Of a DNA stretch of 64,000 nucleotides, positions 19,194 through 30,757 are shown piece by piece (position 1 is the first letter of the stretch; every line of letters begins with the position of its first letter). A program made the position numbers and the translations under genes. Source of the DNA: Cupriavidus neocaledonicus (GTDB lineage Bacteria > Pseudomonadota > Gammaproteobacteria > Burkholderiales > Burkholderiaceae); NCBI RefSeq assembly GCF_000372525.1, contig NZ_AQUR01000083.1, positions 1 through 64,000 of the forward strand, read 5' to 3'. The notes beneath the pieces are model-generated. The model made no database searches. It was not told the DNA's origin and was given only the letters and a program-made list of their open reading frames with translations.

Positions 19194-19817
19194 GTGGCAC
19201 GTTATACCGGCCCGAAGGCCAAACTTTCCCGCCGTGAAGGCACCGACCTGTTCCTGAAGAGCTCGCGCCGCTCGCTGGCCGACAAGTGCAAGCTGGACAG
19301 CAAGCCGGGCCAGCATGGCCGCACCTCGGGTGCCCGCACCTCCGACTACGGCAACCAGCTGCGCGAAAAGCAGAAGGTCAAGCGCATCTACGGCGTGCTC
19401 GAGCGCCAGTTCCGCCGCTATTTCGCCGAAGCCGACCGCCGCAAGGGCAACACCGGCGAAAACCTGCTGCAACTGCTGGAATCGCGCCTGGACAACGTGG
19501 TGTACCGCATGGGCTTCGGCTCGACCCGCGCTGAAGCGCGCCAGCTGGTGTCGCACAAGGCGATCCTGGTGAACGGCCAGACCCTGAACGTGCCGTCGGC
19601 CCAGATCAAGTCGGGCGACGTCATCACCATCCGCGAGCAGTCGAAGAAGCAGGTCCGTATCGCCGAAGCGCTGTCGCTGGCCGAGCAGTCGGGCTTCCCG
19701 ACCTGGGTCGCCGTGGATGCCAAGAAGTTCGAAGGCACCTTCAAGCAAGTCCCGGATCGTGCCGATATCTCGGGCGACATCAACGAAAGCCTGATCGTCG
19801 AACTGTACTCGCGTTAA
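19194..19817 (+). CDS. rpsD: 30S ribosomal protein S4
   Basis: S4 starts 30S assembly and represses the alpha operon in E. coli. The 207 residues begin [19 protein letters not shown] and include the S4 RNA-binding domain around 97-160 ([32 protein letters not shown] in parts). It starts with GTG at 19194 with AAAGGAAG upstream. There are no zinc cysteines, so this is the C-minus form. Confidence 0.98.
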   Translation: MARYTGPKAKLSRREGTDLFLKSSRRSLADKCKLDSKPGQHGRTSGARTSDYGNQLREKQKVKRIYGVLERQFRRYFAEADRRKGNTGENLLQLLESRLDNVVYRMGFGSTRAEARQLVSHKAILVNGQTLNVPSAQIKSGDVITIREQSKKQVRIAEALSLAEQSGFPTWVAVDAKKFEGTFKQVPDRADISGDINESLIVELYSR

Positions 19818-19867
19818 TCCGCGAGCACCCGGCCCAGAGCTTGCGTTCGTCGCAAAGCTTCTCCTTC

Positions 19868-19896
19868 AGCCCGACGCGCTTCGCGCGCGTCGGGCT
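19868..19896. other. 12-bp perfect hairpin between rpsD and rpoA
   Basis: AGCCCGACGCGC (19868-19879) is the exact reverse complement of 19885-19896, with a five-base loop. No T-run follows. A shorter, bulged hairpin around 19838-19860 stands just before it. These probably affect RNA processing or the ratio of rpsD to rpoA. Confidence 0.5.
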
Positions 19897-19982
19897 TCGC
19901 CCATCGTTACGATGGGATTTCCAGGTTCCAAACGTCAGCCTTATCGGTGTAACGAGCCGAGGGTATTGAAAAGGACAACCTA

Positions 19983-20963
19983 ATGCAAACAGCACTCCTC
20001 AAGCCAAAAATCATCGCCGTCGAGCCTCTGGGCGACCATCACGCCAAAGTCGTGATGGAGCCGTTCGAGCGCGGCTACGGCCATACGCTCGGTAACGCCC
20101 TGCGTCGCGTGCTGCTGTCGTCGATGGTCGGTTATGCCCCGACCGAAGTCACGATCGCTGGGGTGGTCCACGAGTATTCCACCATCGACGGCGTGCAGGA
20201 AGACGTCGTCAACCTGCTGCTCAACCTGAAGGGCGTGGTGTTCAAGCTGCACAACCGCGACGAAGTCACGGTGTCGCTGCGCAAGGATGGCGAAGGCGTG
20301 GTCACGGCCGCCGATATCGAGCTGCCGCACGACGTCGAGATCATCAACCCGAACCACGTGATCGCCCATCTGTCGGCCGGCGGCAAGCTGGACATGCAGA
20401 TCAAGGTCGAGCAGGGCCGCGGCTATGTGCCGGGCAACGTGCGCAAGTTCGGCGACGAATCCGGCAAGGTCATCGGCCGCATCGTGCTGGACGCCTCGTT
20501 CTCGCCGGTGCGCCGCGTGTCGTACGCGGTGGAATCCGCCCGTGTCGAGCAGCGTACCGACCTGGACAAGCTGGTGATGAACATCGAAACCGACGGCGTG
20601 ATCTCGCCCGAGGAAGCGATCCGCCAGTCGGCCCGCATCCTGGTCGACCAGCTGTCCGTGTTCGCCGCGCTGGAAGGCACCGAGTCGGCCGCCGAGGCCG
20701 CTTCGAGCCGCACGCCGCAGATCGACCCGATCCTGCTGCGCCCGGTCGACGACCTGGAGCTGACGGTGCGTTCGGCCAACTGCCTGAAGGCCGAAAACAT
20801 CTACTACATCGGCGACCTGATCCAGCGTACCGAGAACGAACTGCTCAAGACCCCGAACCTGGGTCGCAAGTCGCTCAACGAGATCAAGGAAGTCCTCGCC
20901 TCGCGCGGCCTGACCCTCGGCATGAAGCTCGAGAACTGGCCGCCCGCAGGTCTGGAGAAGTAA
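19983..20963 (+). CDS. rpoA: DNA-directed RNA polymerase subunit alpha
   Basis: The alpha subunit dimerises to start polymerase assembly; its C-domain contacts UP elements and activators. The 326 residues show the N-domain (1-230), with the [15 protein letters not shown] segment near 32-46, and the C-domain (about 248-315), with the [14 protein letters not shown] and [15 protein letters not shown] motifs. It follows rpsD in the usual order. The TAA-ATG spacing leaves room for the hairpin described separately. Confidence 0.98.
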   Translation: MQTALLKPKIIAVEPLGDHHAKVVMEPFERGYGHTLGNALRRVLLSSMVGYAPTEVTIAGVVHEYSTIDGVQEDVVNLLLNLKGVVFKLHNRDEVTVSLRKDGEGVVTAADIELPHDVEIINPNHVIAHLSAGGKLDMQIKVEQGRGYVPGNVRKFGDESGKVIGRIVLDASFSPVRRVSYAVESARVEQRTDLDKLVMNIETDGVISPEEAIRQSARILVDQLSVFAALEGTESAAEAASSRTPQIDPILLRPVDDLELTVRSANCLKAENIYYIGDLIQRTENELLKTPNLGRKSLNEIKEVLASRGLTLGMKLENWPPAGLEK

Positions 20964-21000
20964 TCGTGGCGCGGGGCCACCGTCCCGCACCGCAGCAACC

Positions 21001-21020
21001 GCCCCGGCCCCGGCCGGGGC
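21001..21020. other. G+C-rich hairpin between rpoA and rplQ
   Basis: GCCCCGGCC and its reverse complement GGCCGGGGC are separated by only two bases. No T-run follows. It is a likely RNA stem at the rpoA-rplQ junction, with possible effects on message stability. Confidence 0.4.
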
Positions 21021-21098
21021 ATGTATGACTACCGGCCCGCGTCCAGCCGCATCGGACGATAGAAGAGCTGGTCAAACACTTAACTGAAAGGAATCATC

Positions 21099-21494
21099 AT
21101 GCGTCACCGTCATGGTCTGCGGAAACTGAACCGCACCTCGTCGCACCGTCTCGCGATGCTTCGCAACATGTCCAACTCGCTGTTCCAGCACGAGCTGATC
21201 AAGACCACCGTGCCCAAGGCCAAGGAACTGCGCAAGGTTGTCGAGCCCCTGATCACGCTGGCCAAGAAGGACACCGTTGCCAACCGCCGCCTGGCCTTCG
21301 CCCGCCTGCGCGACCGCGACATGGTCACCAAGCTGTTCACCGAACTGGGCCCGCGCTACGCCACCCGTCCGGGCGGCTACACCCGCATCCTGAAGTTCGG
21401 CTTCCGTCAGGGCGACAACGCGCCGATGGCGCTGGTCGAGCTGGTGGATCGTCCGGAAATCACCGAAGCCCCGGCCGAAGAAGCCGCGGAATAA
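21099..21494 (+). CDS. rplQ: 50S ribosomal protein L17
   Basis: L17 is the last protein of the alpha operon. The 131 residues begin [24 protein letters not shown], with the characteristic [17 protein letters not shown] segment, and end in an acidic Ala/Glu-rich tail. GAAAGGAA precedes the ATG. A strong terminator follows 57 bases after the stop. Confidence 0.98.
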   Translation: MRHRHGLRKLNRTSSHRLAMLRNMSNSLFQHELIKTTVPKAKELRKVVEPLITLAKKDTVANRRLAFARLRDRDMVTKLFTELGPRYATRPGGYTRILKFGFRQGDNAPMALVELVDRPEITEAPAEEAAE

Positions 21495-21550
21495 GTGCGT
21501 TTCCTGCGCGCTGCCGTCGCACGACGGTTGCGGGCACACCGCTTACAATC

Positions 21551-21580
21551 GAGCCAGGCAATCGCCTGGCTCTTTTGTTT
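21551..21580 (+). terminator. Intrinsic terminator of the ribosomal protein cluster
   Basis: GAGCCAGGC (21551-21559), loop AATC and GCCTGGCTC (21564-21572) form a perfect 9-bp stem, followed by TTTTGTTT. It closes the alpha operon before cutA. Confidence 0.9.
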
Positions 21581-21617
21581 TGTGCGGCTCGGCCTGGCCA
21601 GCCGCGGGAGAGTGTCG

Positions 21618-22070
21618 ATGCAAAGCCATACTGACCAGGGTGCGGGTCCGGACGAGGTGCTCGTCGTCGTCACCAACGCCCCCGATGCGGAAACCGCGGC
21701 GCGCTTGTCGCGGGCCGTGCTGCAGGCGCGCGCCGCTGCCTGCGTGAACCGTCTGGCGCCGGTCGAATCCGAGTACTGGTGGCAGGGCAGGCTCGAGCAG
21801 GCGCAGGAATGGCCGCTGCTGATCAAGACCACGCGCGCGCGCTACGCTGCGCTCGAGGCGGTGATCCGGCAACATCACCCCTATGACGTGCCGGAGCTGC
21901 TTGCGTGGCCAGTGTCAGCCGGCTACGGGCCTTACCTGGAGTGGGTGCGCAGCGAGACCGCGGGCGTGCCGGCGCAGCCAGCAACGGCGGCACCGGCTGG
22001 CGATGCCCGCCACGCAGCACCAGGTACGGCGGCATCCCGGGATCAAGACCAACAGGAATCGGCTTCATGA
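21618..22070 (+). CDS. cutA: CutA divalent-cation tolerance protein
   Basis: CutA1-type trimeric protein. The pattern VVVTNAPDAETAARLSRAVL, AACVNRL, the ESEYWWQG loop and the KTT-YAALE segment are all recognisable in residues 12-115. At 150 residues it exceeds the usual ~110 because of an Ala-rich C-terminal tail (about 115-150). The ATG at 21618 has GGGAG upstream. Its stop overlaps the dsbD start (ATGA), a common cutA-dsbD pairing. The biochemical role of CutA is not settled; copper tolerance is the historical name. Confidence 0.93.
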   Translation: MQSHTDQGAGPDEVLVVVTNAPDAETAARLSRAVLQARAAACVNRLAPVESEYWWQGRLEQAQEWPLLIKTTRARYAALEAVIRQHHPYDVPELLAWPVSAGYGPYLEWVRSETAGVPAQPATAAPAGDARHAAPGTAASRDQDQQESAS

Positions 22071-23983
22071 ACATCGGTTTGGCACGGCGGGCGGGCACGC
22101 CCGGGCAGATGTGGGCGCGGCATATTGCCGCAGCGCTGCTGACGGCGCTGGCCTGGCTGTGCCTGGCGGGCAGCCTCCACGCCGCCACCGAGGACGACTT
22201 CCTGCCGCCCGAGCAAGCCTTCCGCTTTGCCGCCAGCCAGCCTGACGACAAGACCGTCGAAGTGCGTTTCGAGGTCGCGCCGGGCTACTACATGTATCGC
22301 GAGCGCTTTGCGTTTGCGGCGCAGCCGGCCGTCGTGAAGCTGGGCGCGCCGGCCTATCCGCCGGGCAAGGTCAAGTTCGACGAGACCTTCGGCAAGGAGA
22401 TGGAGACCTACCGCGACACCGTGATCATCCGCGTGCCGGTCGAGGCCGCGCCCGCCGACGGCAAATGGACGCTGACCGTGACCTCGCAGGGCTGCGCCGA
22501 CAAGGGCCTCTGTTATCCGCCGATGGAAAGCGTCTACAAGGTAGGCGCCAGCGCGCTGGCCGACCTGTTCGGCAAGCGCGGCCGCAGCGAGGCGCCGACG
22601 GCCGAGCCGGCTCCGGCGCCCGCCGCACCCGCCGTACCGGGCGTGGCGGCGACGCTGCGCGCCGACGACAGCGACCGCATCGCCGGCGCGCTGGCCAGCC
22701 GCAACCTGGGCCTGATCGGGGCGCTGTTCTTCGGCCTGGGGCTGCTGCTGACCTTTACGCCATGCGTGCTGCCGATGGTGCCGATCCTGTCGTCGATCGT
22801 GGTGGGCGAGCACGTCACGCGCGGCCGCGCGCTGCTGGTGTCGCTGGCCTATGTGCTGGGCATGGCGGTGGTGTACACCGCGGTCGGGGTGGCCGCCGGG
22901 CTGCTGGGCGAGGGCCTGTCGGCCGCCTTGCAGACGCCCTGGGTGCTGGGCGCCTTCGCCGCGCTGATGGTGGCGCTGGCGCTGTCGATGTTCGGTTTGT
23001 ACGAGCTGCAACTGCCGCAGCGCTGGCAGACCCGGCTGACGGAATCATCCAACTGCCGCCAGGGCGGGCAGGTGGCCGGGGCCGCGGCGATGGGGGCGAT
23101 TTCCGCGCTGATCGTCGGGCCGTGCGTGACGGCGCCGCTGGCGGGCGCGCTGGCCTATATCGCACAGAGCCGCGACGCCGTGACCGGCGGTGCCGCGCTG
23201 TTCGCGATGGCGCTGGGCATGGGCGTGCCGCTGGTGCTGGTGGGCGTGGGCGCGGGCAACCTGCTGCCGCGCGCCGGCCGCTGGATGGAGGTCACCAAGC
23301 GCTTCTTCGGCTTCCTGCTGCTTGGCGTGGCACTGTGGATGCTGGGGCCGGTGCTGCCGGCGTGGACCACGATGCTGCTGCTGGCGGCGCTGCTGCTGGT
23401 GGCGGCGGTGTTCCTCGGTGCCTTCGACGGGCTGGGGCCCGACCCGCGCAATCTGGTGCGAGTGGGCAAGGGCGTGGGCGTGCTGTTCGCCATCGCCGCC
23501 GCGATCGTGCTGATCGGCGTGGCTTCGGGCGGACGCGATCCGCTGCAGCCCCTGTCGCACCTGAGCGTGGCACGCAGTGGCGGCGAAAACGCCGGCGCTG
23601 CGCAGGCGGTGCGTTTCGAGCGCGTGCGCAGCGTCGCCGAGCTCGACGCCCGCGTGGCGCAGGCTGCCGCCGCGGGCAAGCCGGTGCTGCTGGATTTCTA
23701 TGCCGACTGGTGCGTCAGCTGCAAGGAGATGGAGCGCATGACCTTCGTCGATCCGCGCGTGCGCGCGCGGCTGTCGGAGATCGTGCTGCTGCAGGCGGAC
23801 GTGACCGCCAACAATGCCGACGACAAGGCCTTGCTCAAGCGCTTCGGCCTGTTCGGGCCGCCCGGCATCATCCTGTTCGGCCCGGACGGTCGCGAGCGCC
23901 CGGTGCGCGTGATCGGCTACCAGTCGGCCAACCGCTTCCTGGAAAGCCTGGAGCGCGCTTTCGGCACACCCACGCGCACCTGA
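22067..23983 (+). CDS. dsbD: Thiol:disulfide interchange protein DsbD
   Basis: DsbD carries electrons from cytoplasmic thioredoxin to periplasmic DsbC/DsbG and cytochrome c thiols. The 638 residues comprise a signal peptide (1-39), an N-terminal immunoglobulin-like domain with Cys143 and Cys149, an eight-helix membrane domain with Cys233 (FTPCVLP) and Cys353 (GPCVTAP), and a C-terminal thioredoxin domain with WCVSC at 548-552. All six catalytic cysteines are present. The ATG at 22067 overlaps the cutA stop. Downstream cytochrome c genes fit its role. Confidence 0.96.
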   Translation: MNIGLARRAGTPGQMWARHIAAALLTALAWLCLAGSLHAATEDDFLPPEQAFRFAASQPDDKTVEVRFEVAPGYYMYRERFAFAAQPAVVKLGAPAYPPGKVKFDETFGKEMETYRDTVIIRVPVEAAPADGKWTLTVTSQGCADKGLCYPPMESVYKVGASALADLFGKRGRSEAPTAEPAPAPAAPAVPGVAATLRADDSDRIAGALASRNLGLIGALFFGLGLLLTFTPCVLPMVPILSSIVVGEHVTRGRALLVSLAYVLGMAVVYTAVGVAAGLLGEGLSAALQTPWVLGAFAALMVALALSMFGLYELQLPQRWQTRLTESSNCRQGGQVAGAAAMGAISALIVGPCVTAPLAGALAYIAQSRDAVTGGAALFAMALGMGVPLVLVGVGAGNLLPRAGRWMEVTKRFFGFLLLGVALWMLGPVLPAWTTMLLLAALLLVAAVFLGAFDGLGPDPRNLVRVGKGVGVLFAIAAAIVLIGVASGGRDPLQPLSHLSVARSGGENAGAAQAVRFERVRSVAELDARVAQAAAAGKPVLLDFYADWCVSCKEMERMTFVDPRVRARLSEIVLLQADVTANNADDKALLKRFGLFGPPGIILFGPDGRERPVRVIGYQSANRFLESLERAFGTPTRT

Positions 23984-24013
23984 ACCGTCCCCGGGGCGTA
24001 CCCAGGCCTGCGG

Positions 24014-25230
24014 CTAGCGCTCCAGCTGCCGCGCCAGTCCCCACAGCGCTGCCAGTACCACCGCCACGGCACCCATCAGGCCGATCGACCACCAGAAGCC
24101 CTGCGGCTCCTGCAGCCAGGGCATGCGCTCGAAGTTCATGCCGAACACGCCGGTGATCAGCGTCAGCGGCATGAACAGCGCCGTAATAAGCGTCAGCGCG
24201 CGCATGGTGCGGTTGGTCCGGTGCGCCACCGCCGAGAAGTGGATCTGCACCGCCGATTCGATCGAATCCTCCAGCCGGCGCGCATGCGCCAGCACCCGCT
24301 GGATATGCTCCATCACGTCGTTGATGCGCACCAGCAGCACCTCGTCGCGCCCCGGCGCATCGACGGCGCCGCCGGGCTGGTCGCTGCTGTAGCGGTTGTC
24401 GAGCAGGCTGTCGCGGAATTCCTGCAGCGCGTCGCGCTGCTCCTCGCTCAGGTGCTCCAGCTTGCGCAGCTGGATGCGCGCATCGAGCAGGCCCTCCCAG
24501 CTGGAGAAACTGCGGCGCGAGTTCAGCAGCGCGCGCTGCCAGCGGTCGAGCTGGCGCGTCAGCGGCGCGCGCAGTTCCAGGTAGCGGTCGACCATGGCGT
24601 TGAGCAGCCGCAGCATCAGGTCCTCGGGCCGGCTCGGCGGACGGATGCCGTGCAGCAGCGACTGGCCGTTGCCACGCGCGGGCGCGGCTTGCGGACGCGG
24701 GGCCTGGCACAGCTCCAGCAAACGCTGGCGCACCTGGTCGACGGTGCGCGACGGCCCGGAGCGTACCGTTACCAGCACGGTGTCGAACATGAAGAACGTG
24801 ACTGGCTGGGTGTCGATCTTGGCCAGTGCCGGCAGGAATCCCGGCGCATGGCGCTTCTGGCGGGCGGCTGCCTCGGCCGCGGCCGGCTTGGCGGTGATGG
24901 CGGCGTCCTGCGGCTCGGCCTCGGCAATGGCGCGGCTGGTTTCAAAGGTGAGCTTGCGGAAGATCACCATGTCGTACGCATGGGTCGTATCGAAGTACGA
25001 CGGATGCGCGGCGTTGGTGGCGTCGGCCAGGTGCAGGTCGAGGATGGGCGCGCCGGCCAGCTGGCGCACCTGCTCGCGCCAGTCATCGGGCGCCGCGGTG
25101 ACCTCTTCAGTGGAAAAATCCGCCCACACGAACAGAACAGCGACGCGGCATTGCCCGACAGAAAGCTGCCCGCCTCGGTGAGCGAGGCCAGCGGGTGTAC
25201 CTGGCTCGCTGAGAAACCTAGCAACTCCAT
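24014..25230 (-). CDS. corA: CorA-family divalent metal ion transporter, with apparent frameshift near the 5' end
   Basis: The C-terminal half is typical of CorA/ZntB inner-membrane metal transporters: a long helical region, then two transmembrane helices with the GMN motif (LITGVFGMNFE) between them. The natural N-terminus appears to be MELLGFSASQVHPLASLTEA at 25230, in a different frame from the body (VLFVWADFSTEEVT and onward). The switch falls at 25130-25147. Either one base is missing near 25140-25147, or the tandem GAACA-GAACA (25130-25139, plus strand) is a 5-bp duplication. Restored, the protein would have 403-405 residues. The start is 17 bases after the hemB stop, so it is probably the second gene of a hemB-corA unit. 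It may be a true mutation or a sequence error. Confidence 0.8.
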
Positions 25231-25247
25231 GCGCGGTCCGTCGGCCG

Positions 25248-27687
<2,440 letters not shown>

Positions 27688-28347
27688 ATGAACCGCATTG
27701 CGAAGATTCTGGGTGTCCTGGCTCTGGCCGTTCCTGCCGCCGCCCTTTCCGGTCTGGCATCTGCCGCAGAGCAGGCCGCCGCGAAGGCGGACCCCGCCAA
27801 GGGTGAAACGCTGTACACGCAAGGCGCCCCCGATCGCAATGTGCCCGCCTGCCTGAGCTGCCACGGTGCCGCCGGCAACAGCGCGGCCGCCGCCAATCCC
27901 AAGCTGGCCGCGCAGCATCCCGAGTACGTCCACAAGCAACTGGCCGACTTCAAGGCCAAGACCCGCAACAACGCGATCATGGTGCCGATGGCGTCGGTGC
28001 TGACCGACGAGGAAATGCGCAACGTGGGCGCCTACCTGGCCAAGCAGTCGCTCAAGCCGGCCACCGCCAAGAACAAGGACAGCATCGAAGCCGGCCAGAA
28101 GATCTATCGTGCCGGCATCGCCGCCAAGGGCGTGCCGGCCTGTGCCGCCTGCCATGGTCCCGCCGGCGCAGGCATTCCGGCGCAGTATCCGCGCATCGGC
28201 GGCCAGTGGGCCGACTATACCGAGGCACAACTGGTGGCATTCCGCCAGGGCACCCGCAAGAACAACCCGGTCATGACGACCATCGCCGCCAAGATGTCGG
28301 ATGCCGAGATCAAGGCGGTGGCGGACTACGTCGCCGGGGTTCGCTGA
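27688..28347 (+). CDS. Diheme cytochrome c4
   Basis: Periplasmic or membrane-attached electron carrier of 219 residues with a Sec signal peptide (about 1-27, ending SGLASA). It has two class I heme-binding sites in tandem halves, CLSCH (55-59) and CAACH (152-156), with axial Met candidates in IMVPMAS and NPVMTTIA. GAGAAGG precedes the ATG at 27688; the longer open frame upstream lacks coding features. Cytochrome c4 feeds terminal oxidases. The next genes encode the machinery that attaches its heme. Confidence 0.95.
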   Translation: MNRIAKILGVLALAVPAAALSGLASAAEQAAAKADPAKGETLYTQGAPDRNVPACLSCHGAAGNSAAAANPKLAAQHPEYVHKQLADFKAKTRNNAIMVPMASVLTDEEMRNVGAYLAKQSLKPATAKNKDSIEAGQKIYRAGIAAKGVPACAACHGPAGAGIPAQYPRIGGQWADYTEAQLVAFRQGTRKNNPVMTTIAAKMSDAEIKAVADYVAGVR

Positions 28348-28455
28348 CGATCCGGGATTCCGCGACGCTGGCGCCCGCGCGCGCCGGCGCATCGGTTGAG
28401 CGGCCGCCGCCGGCTGGCGCGGCAACATGCAACCGAACGCGCTTGTCACAATCGA

Positions 28456-28500
28456 AAAGGGTGGCCTGCTTGCCAAAGCATGTCCACCCTTTATTCATTT
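28456..28500 (+). terminator. Intrinsic terminator after cytochrome c4
   Basis: AAAGGGTGG (28456-28464) pairs with CCACCCTTT (28484-28492), with an inner TGCTT/AAGCA stem, followed by ATTCATTT. It would separate the cytochrome gene from resB, or act as an attenuator. Confidence 0.7.
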
Positions 28501-28533
28501 CCAGGCCGTACGCTGTTTTAGGTTTCACTGCAC

Positions 28534-30741
28534 ATGTCGACCGCTTCCACTTCAGGGCTGCACCTGAAGACCTCTCACCGCGTGCTGCGCGACGCGGTCG
28601 AATTGTTGTCCTCGATGCGCTTTGCGATCGCGCTGCTGACGGTGATCTCCATCGCCAGCGTGATCGGCACCGTGCTCAAGCAGAACGAGCCGTATCCCAA
28701 CTACGTCAACCAGTTCGGGCCCTTCTGGGCCGAGGTGTTCCACACGCTGTCGCTGCAGAAGGTTTACGGGTCGTGGTGGTTCCTGCTGATCCTGGCGTTC
28801 CTGGTGGTGTCCACCAGCCTGTGCCTGGTGCGCAACGCGCCCAAGATGATCGCCGACATGCGCTCGTGGAAGGACCACGTGCGCGAGCGCAGCCTGCGCG
28901 CCTTCCACCATCGCGGCGAGTTCGACGGCGCGCGGGCGCGCCCCGAGGCCGTCGGGCGGCTGACGGCGTTGCTGCGCAACCGCGGCTACCGCGTCAAGGC
29001 GGTCGAGCATGACGGCGCCACGCTGCTGGCGGCCAAGGCCGGCGCCGCCAACAAGGCCGGCTATATCTTGGCGCACACCGCCATCGTGGTGATCTGCATC
29101 GGCGGCCTGCTCGACGGCGACCTGCTGATCCGCGCGCAGATGTGGCTGGGCGACAAGACCCCGATCCGCGGCAACGCGGTGATCAGCGAGATCCCGCCGC
29201 AGCACCGGCTGTCGGTGAACAACCCGGGCTTTCGCGGCAACGCCTACGTGCCCGAGGGCTCGACCGTCTCCACCGCCATCCTCAACATTGCCGACGGTGC
29301 GCTGGTGCAGGACCTGCCGTTTGCGATCACGCTCAAGAAGTTCAAGGTCGACTTCTACGAGACCGGCATGCCCAAGCTGTTTGCCTCGGACGTGGTCGTG
29401 ACTGACCGAGCCACCGGCAAGCGCACCGAGGCCACCATCAAGGTCAACGAGCCGCTGATCGTCGACGGCATCGCCATCTACCAGTCCAGCTTCGAGGACG
29501 GCGGCTCGCGCCTGAAGTTCGTCGGCTACCCGATGCAGGGCAGCGGCCACGCCACCTTCACCATCGACGGCGCGGTGGGCGGCAACAAGCCGCTGGCCGG
29601 CACCGGCACCAGCGCGGACAGCGACGGCCTGACGGTGGAGTTCAGCGACTTCCGGCTGATGAATATCGAGAACGTCACCGATGCCTCGGGCAAGCCCGAT
29701 GCGCGCGGCGTGGCGCGCAAGTCCTTCAACGAAACGCTGGACAAGCATCTCGGCGCCGCCGCCAGCACCGACCGCGCCAAGACCCTGCGCAATGTCGGCC
29801 CGTCGGTGCAGTACAAGCTGCGCGACCGCACCGGGCAGGCGCGCGAGTACAACAACTACATGGTGCCGGTGCAGATGGACGGCCAGTCGGTGTTCCTCGC
29901 CGGCATGCGCCAGTCGCCCAGCGAGCCGTTCCGCTACCTGCGCATTCCCGCCGATGACCAGGGCAGCGTGGCCGACTGGATGCGCCTGCGCGCCGCGCTG
30001 CAGGACCGCGCGCTGCGCGGCGAAGCCGCGCGCCGCTTTGCGCTGGCGTCGATGCCTGGCGACGACAAGGCCGAGCTGCGCCGGCAGCTGGCCGAAAGCG
30101 CGCTGCGCGCGCTCGACCTGTTCGCGGGGGCGACGCGCCCCACGCCGGATTCGCCGCCGGGCGGCTTCACCGCCATCGCCGCCTTCCTGGAAAAGTCCGT
30201 GCCGCCGGCCGAGCAGCAGAAGGCCGCCGACGTGTTGCTGAAGATCCTGAACGGGTCGATGTGGGAGCTGTGGCAGCTTGCGCGCGCGCAGGACCGGCTG
30301 CCGGTGGTGGCCAACAGTGCCCAGAGCGGCGCCTTCCTGCAGCAGGCGATCAATGCGCTGTCGGATAGTTTCTTCTACGGCGCACCGGTGTTCCTGCAGC
30401 TCGACGACTTCCAGGAAATCAAGGCCAGCGTGTTCCAGCTGACCCGTGCGCCGGGCAAGAACATCGTGTATCTTGGCTGTCTGCTGCTGGTGCTGGGCGT
30501 ATTCGCGATGTTCTACATCCGCGAGCGTCGGGTCTGGATCTGGGTGAAAGACAAGCCCGCCGACGCGTCCGCCACGGGCCACACCGGCGACGGCGATGCC
30601 GGCAGCCATGTGCTGATGGCGATGTCGACCCAGCGCCGCACCATGGATTTCGAGAAGGAATTCACGGCGCTGCGCGAGGACATCGGCCGCGCGGCAGGGG
30701 GGCGAAGCGCCGCCCAGGCGCCCGCCGGCACTCCCCACTGA
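28534..30741 (+). CDS. resB: ResB/Ccs1-type cytochrome c biogenesis protein
   Basis: Component of System II cytochrome c maturation, working with CcsA to carry heme to apocytochromes. In 735 residues there are hydrophobic segments at about 30-50, 75-100 and 170-190 and a last one near 650-670, with a large periplasmic domain between. The N-terminal sequence LLSSMRFAIALLTVISIASVIGTVLKQNEPYPNY is the ResB signature region. It lies 16 bases before ccsA, so they form one operon. Location next to cytochrome c4 and downstream of dsbD is consistent. Confidence 0.94.
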   Translation: MSTASTSGLHLKTSHRVLRDAVELLSSMRFAIALLTVISIASVIGTVLKQNEPYPNYVNQFGPFWAEVFHTLSLQKVYGSWWFLLILAFLVVSTSLCLVRNAPKMIADMRSWKDHVRERSLRAFHHRGEFDGARARPEAVGRLTALLRNRGYRVKAVEHDGATLLAAKAGAANKAGYILAHTAIVVICIGGLLDGDLLIRAQMWLGDKTPIRGNAVISEIPPQHRLSVNNPGFRGNAYVPEGSTVSTAILNIADGALVQDLPFAITLKKFKVDFYETGMPKLFASDVVVTDRATGKRTEATIKVNEPLIVDGIAIYQSSFEDGGSRLKFVGYPMQGSGHATFTIDGAVGGNKPLAGTGTSADSDGLTVEFSDFRLMNIENVTDASGKPDARGVARKSFNETLDKHLGAAASTDRAKTLRNVGPSVQYKLRDRTGQAREYNNYMVPVQMDGQSVFLAGMRQSPSEPFRYLRIPADDQGSVADWMRLRAALQDRALRGEAARRFALASMPGDDKAELRRQLAESALRALDLFAGATRPTPDSPPGGFTAIAAFLEKSVPPAEQQKAADVLLKILNGSMWELWQLARAQDRLPVVANSAQSGAFLQQAINALSDSFFYGAPVFLQLDDFQEIKASVFQLTRAPGKNIVYLGCLLLVLGVFAMFYIRERRVWIWVKDKPADASATGHTGDGDAGSHVLMAMSTQRRTMDFEKEFTALREDIGRAAGGRSAAQAPAGTPH

Positions 30742-30757
30742 ATCGAGCAGGTACGCT

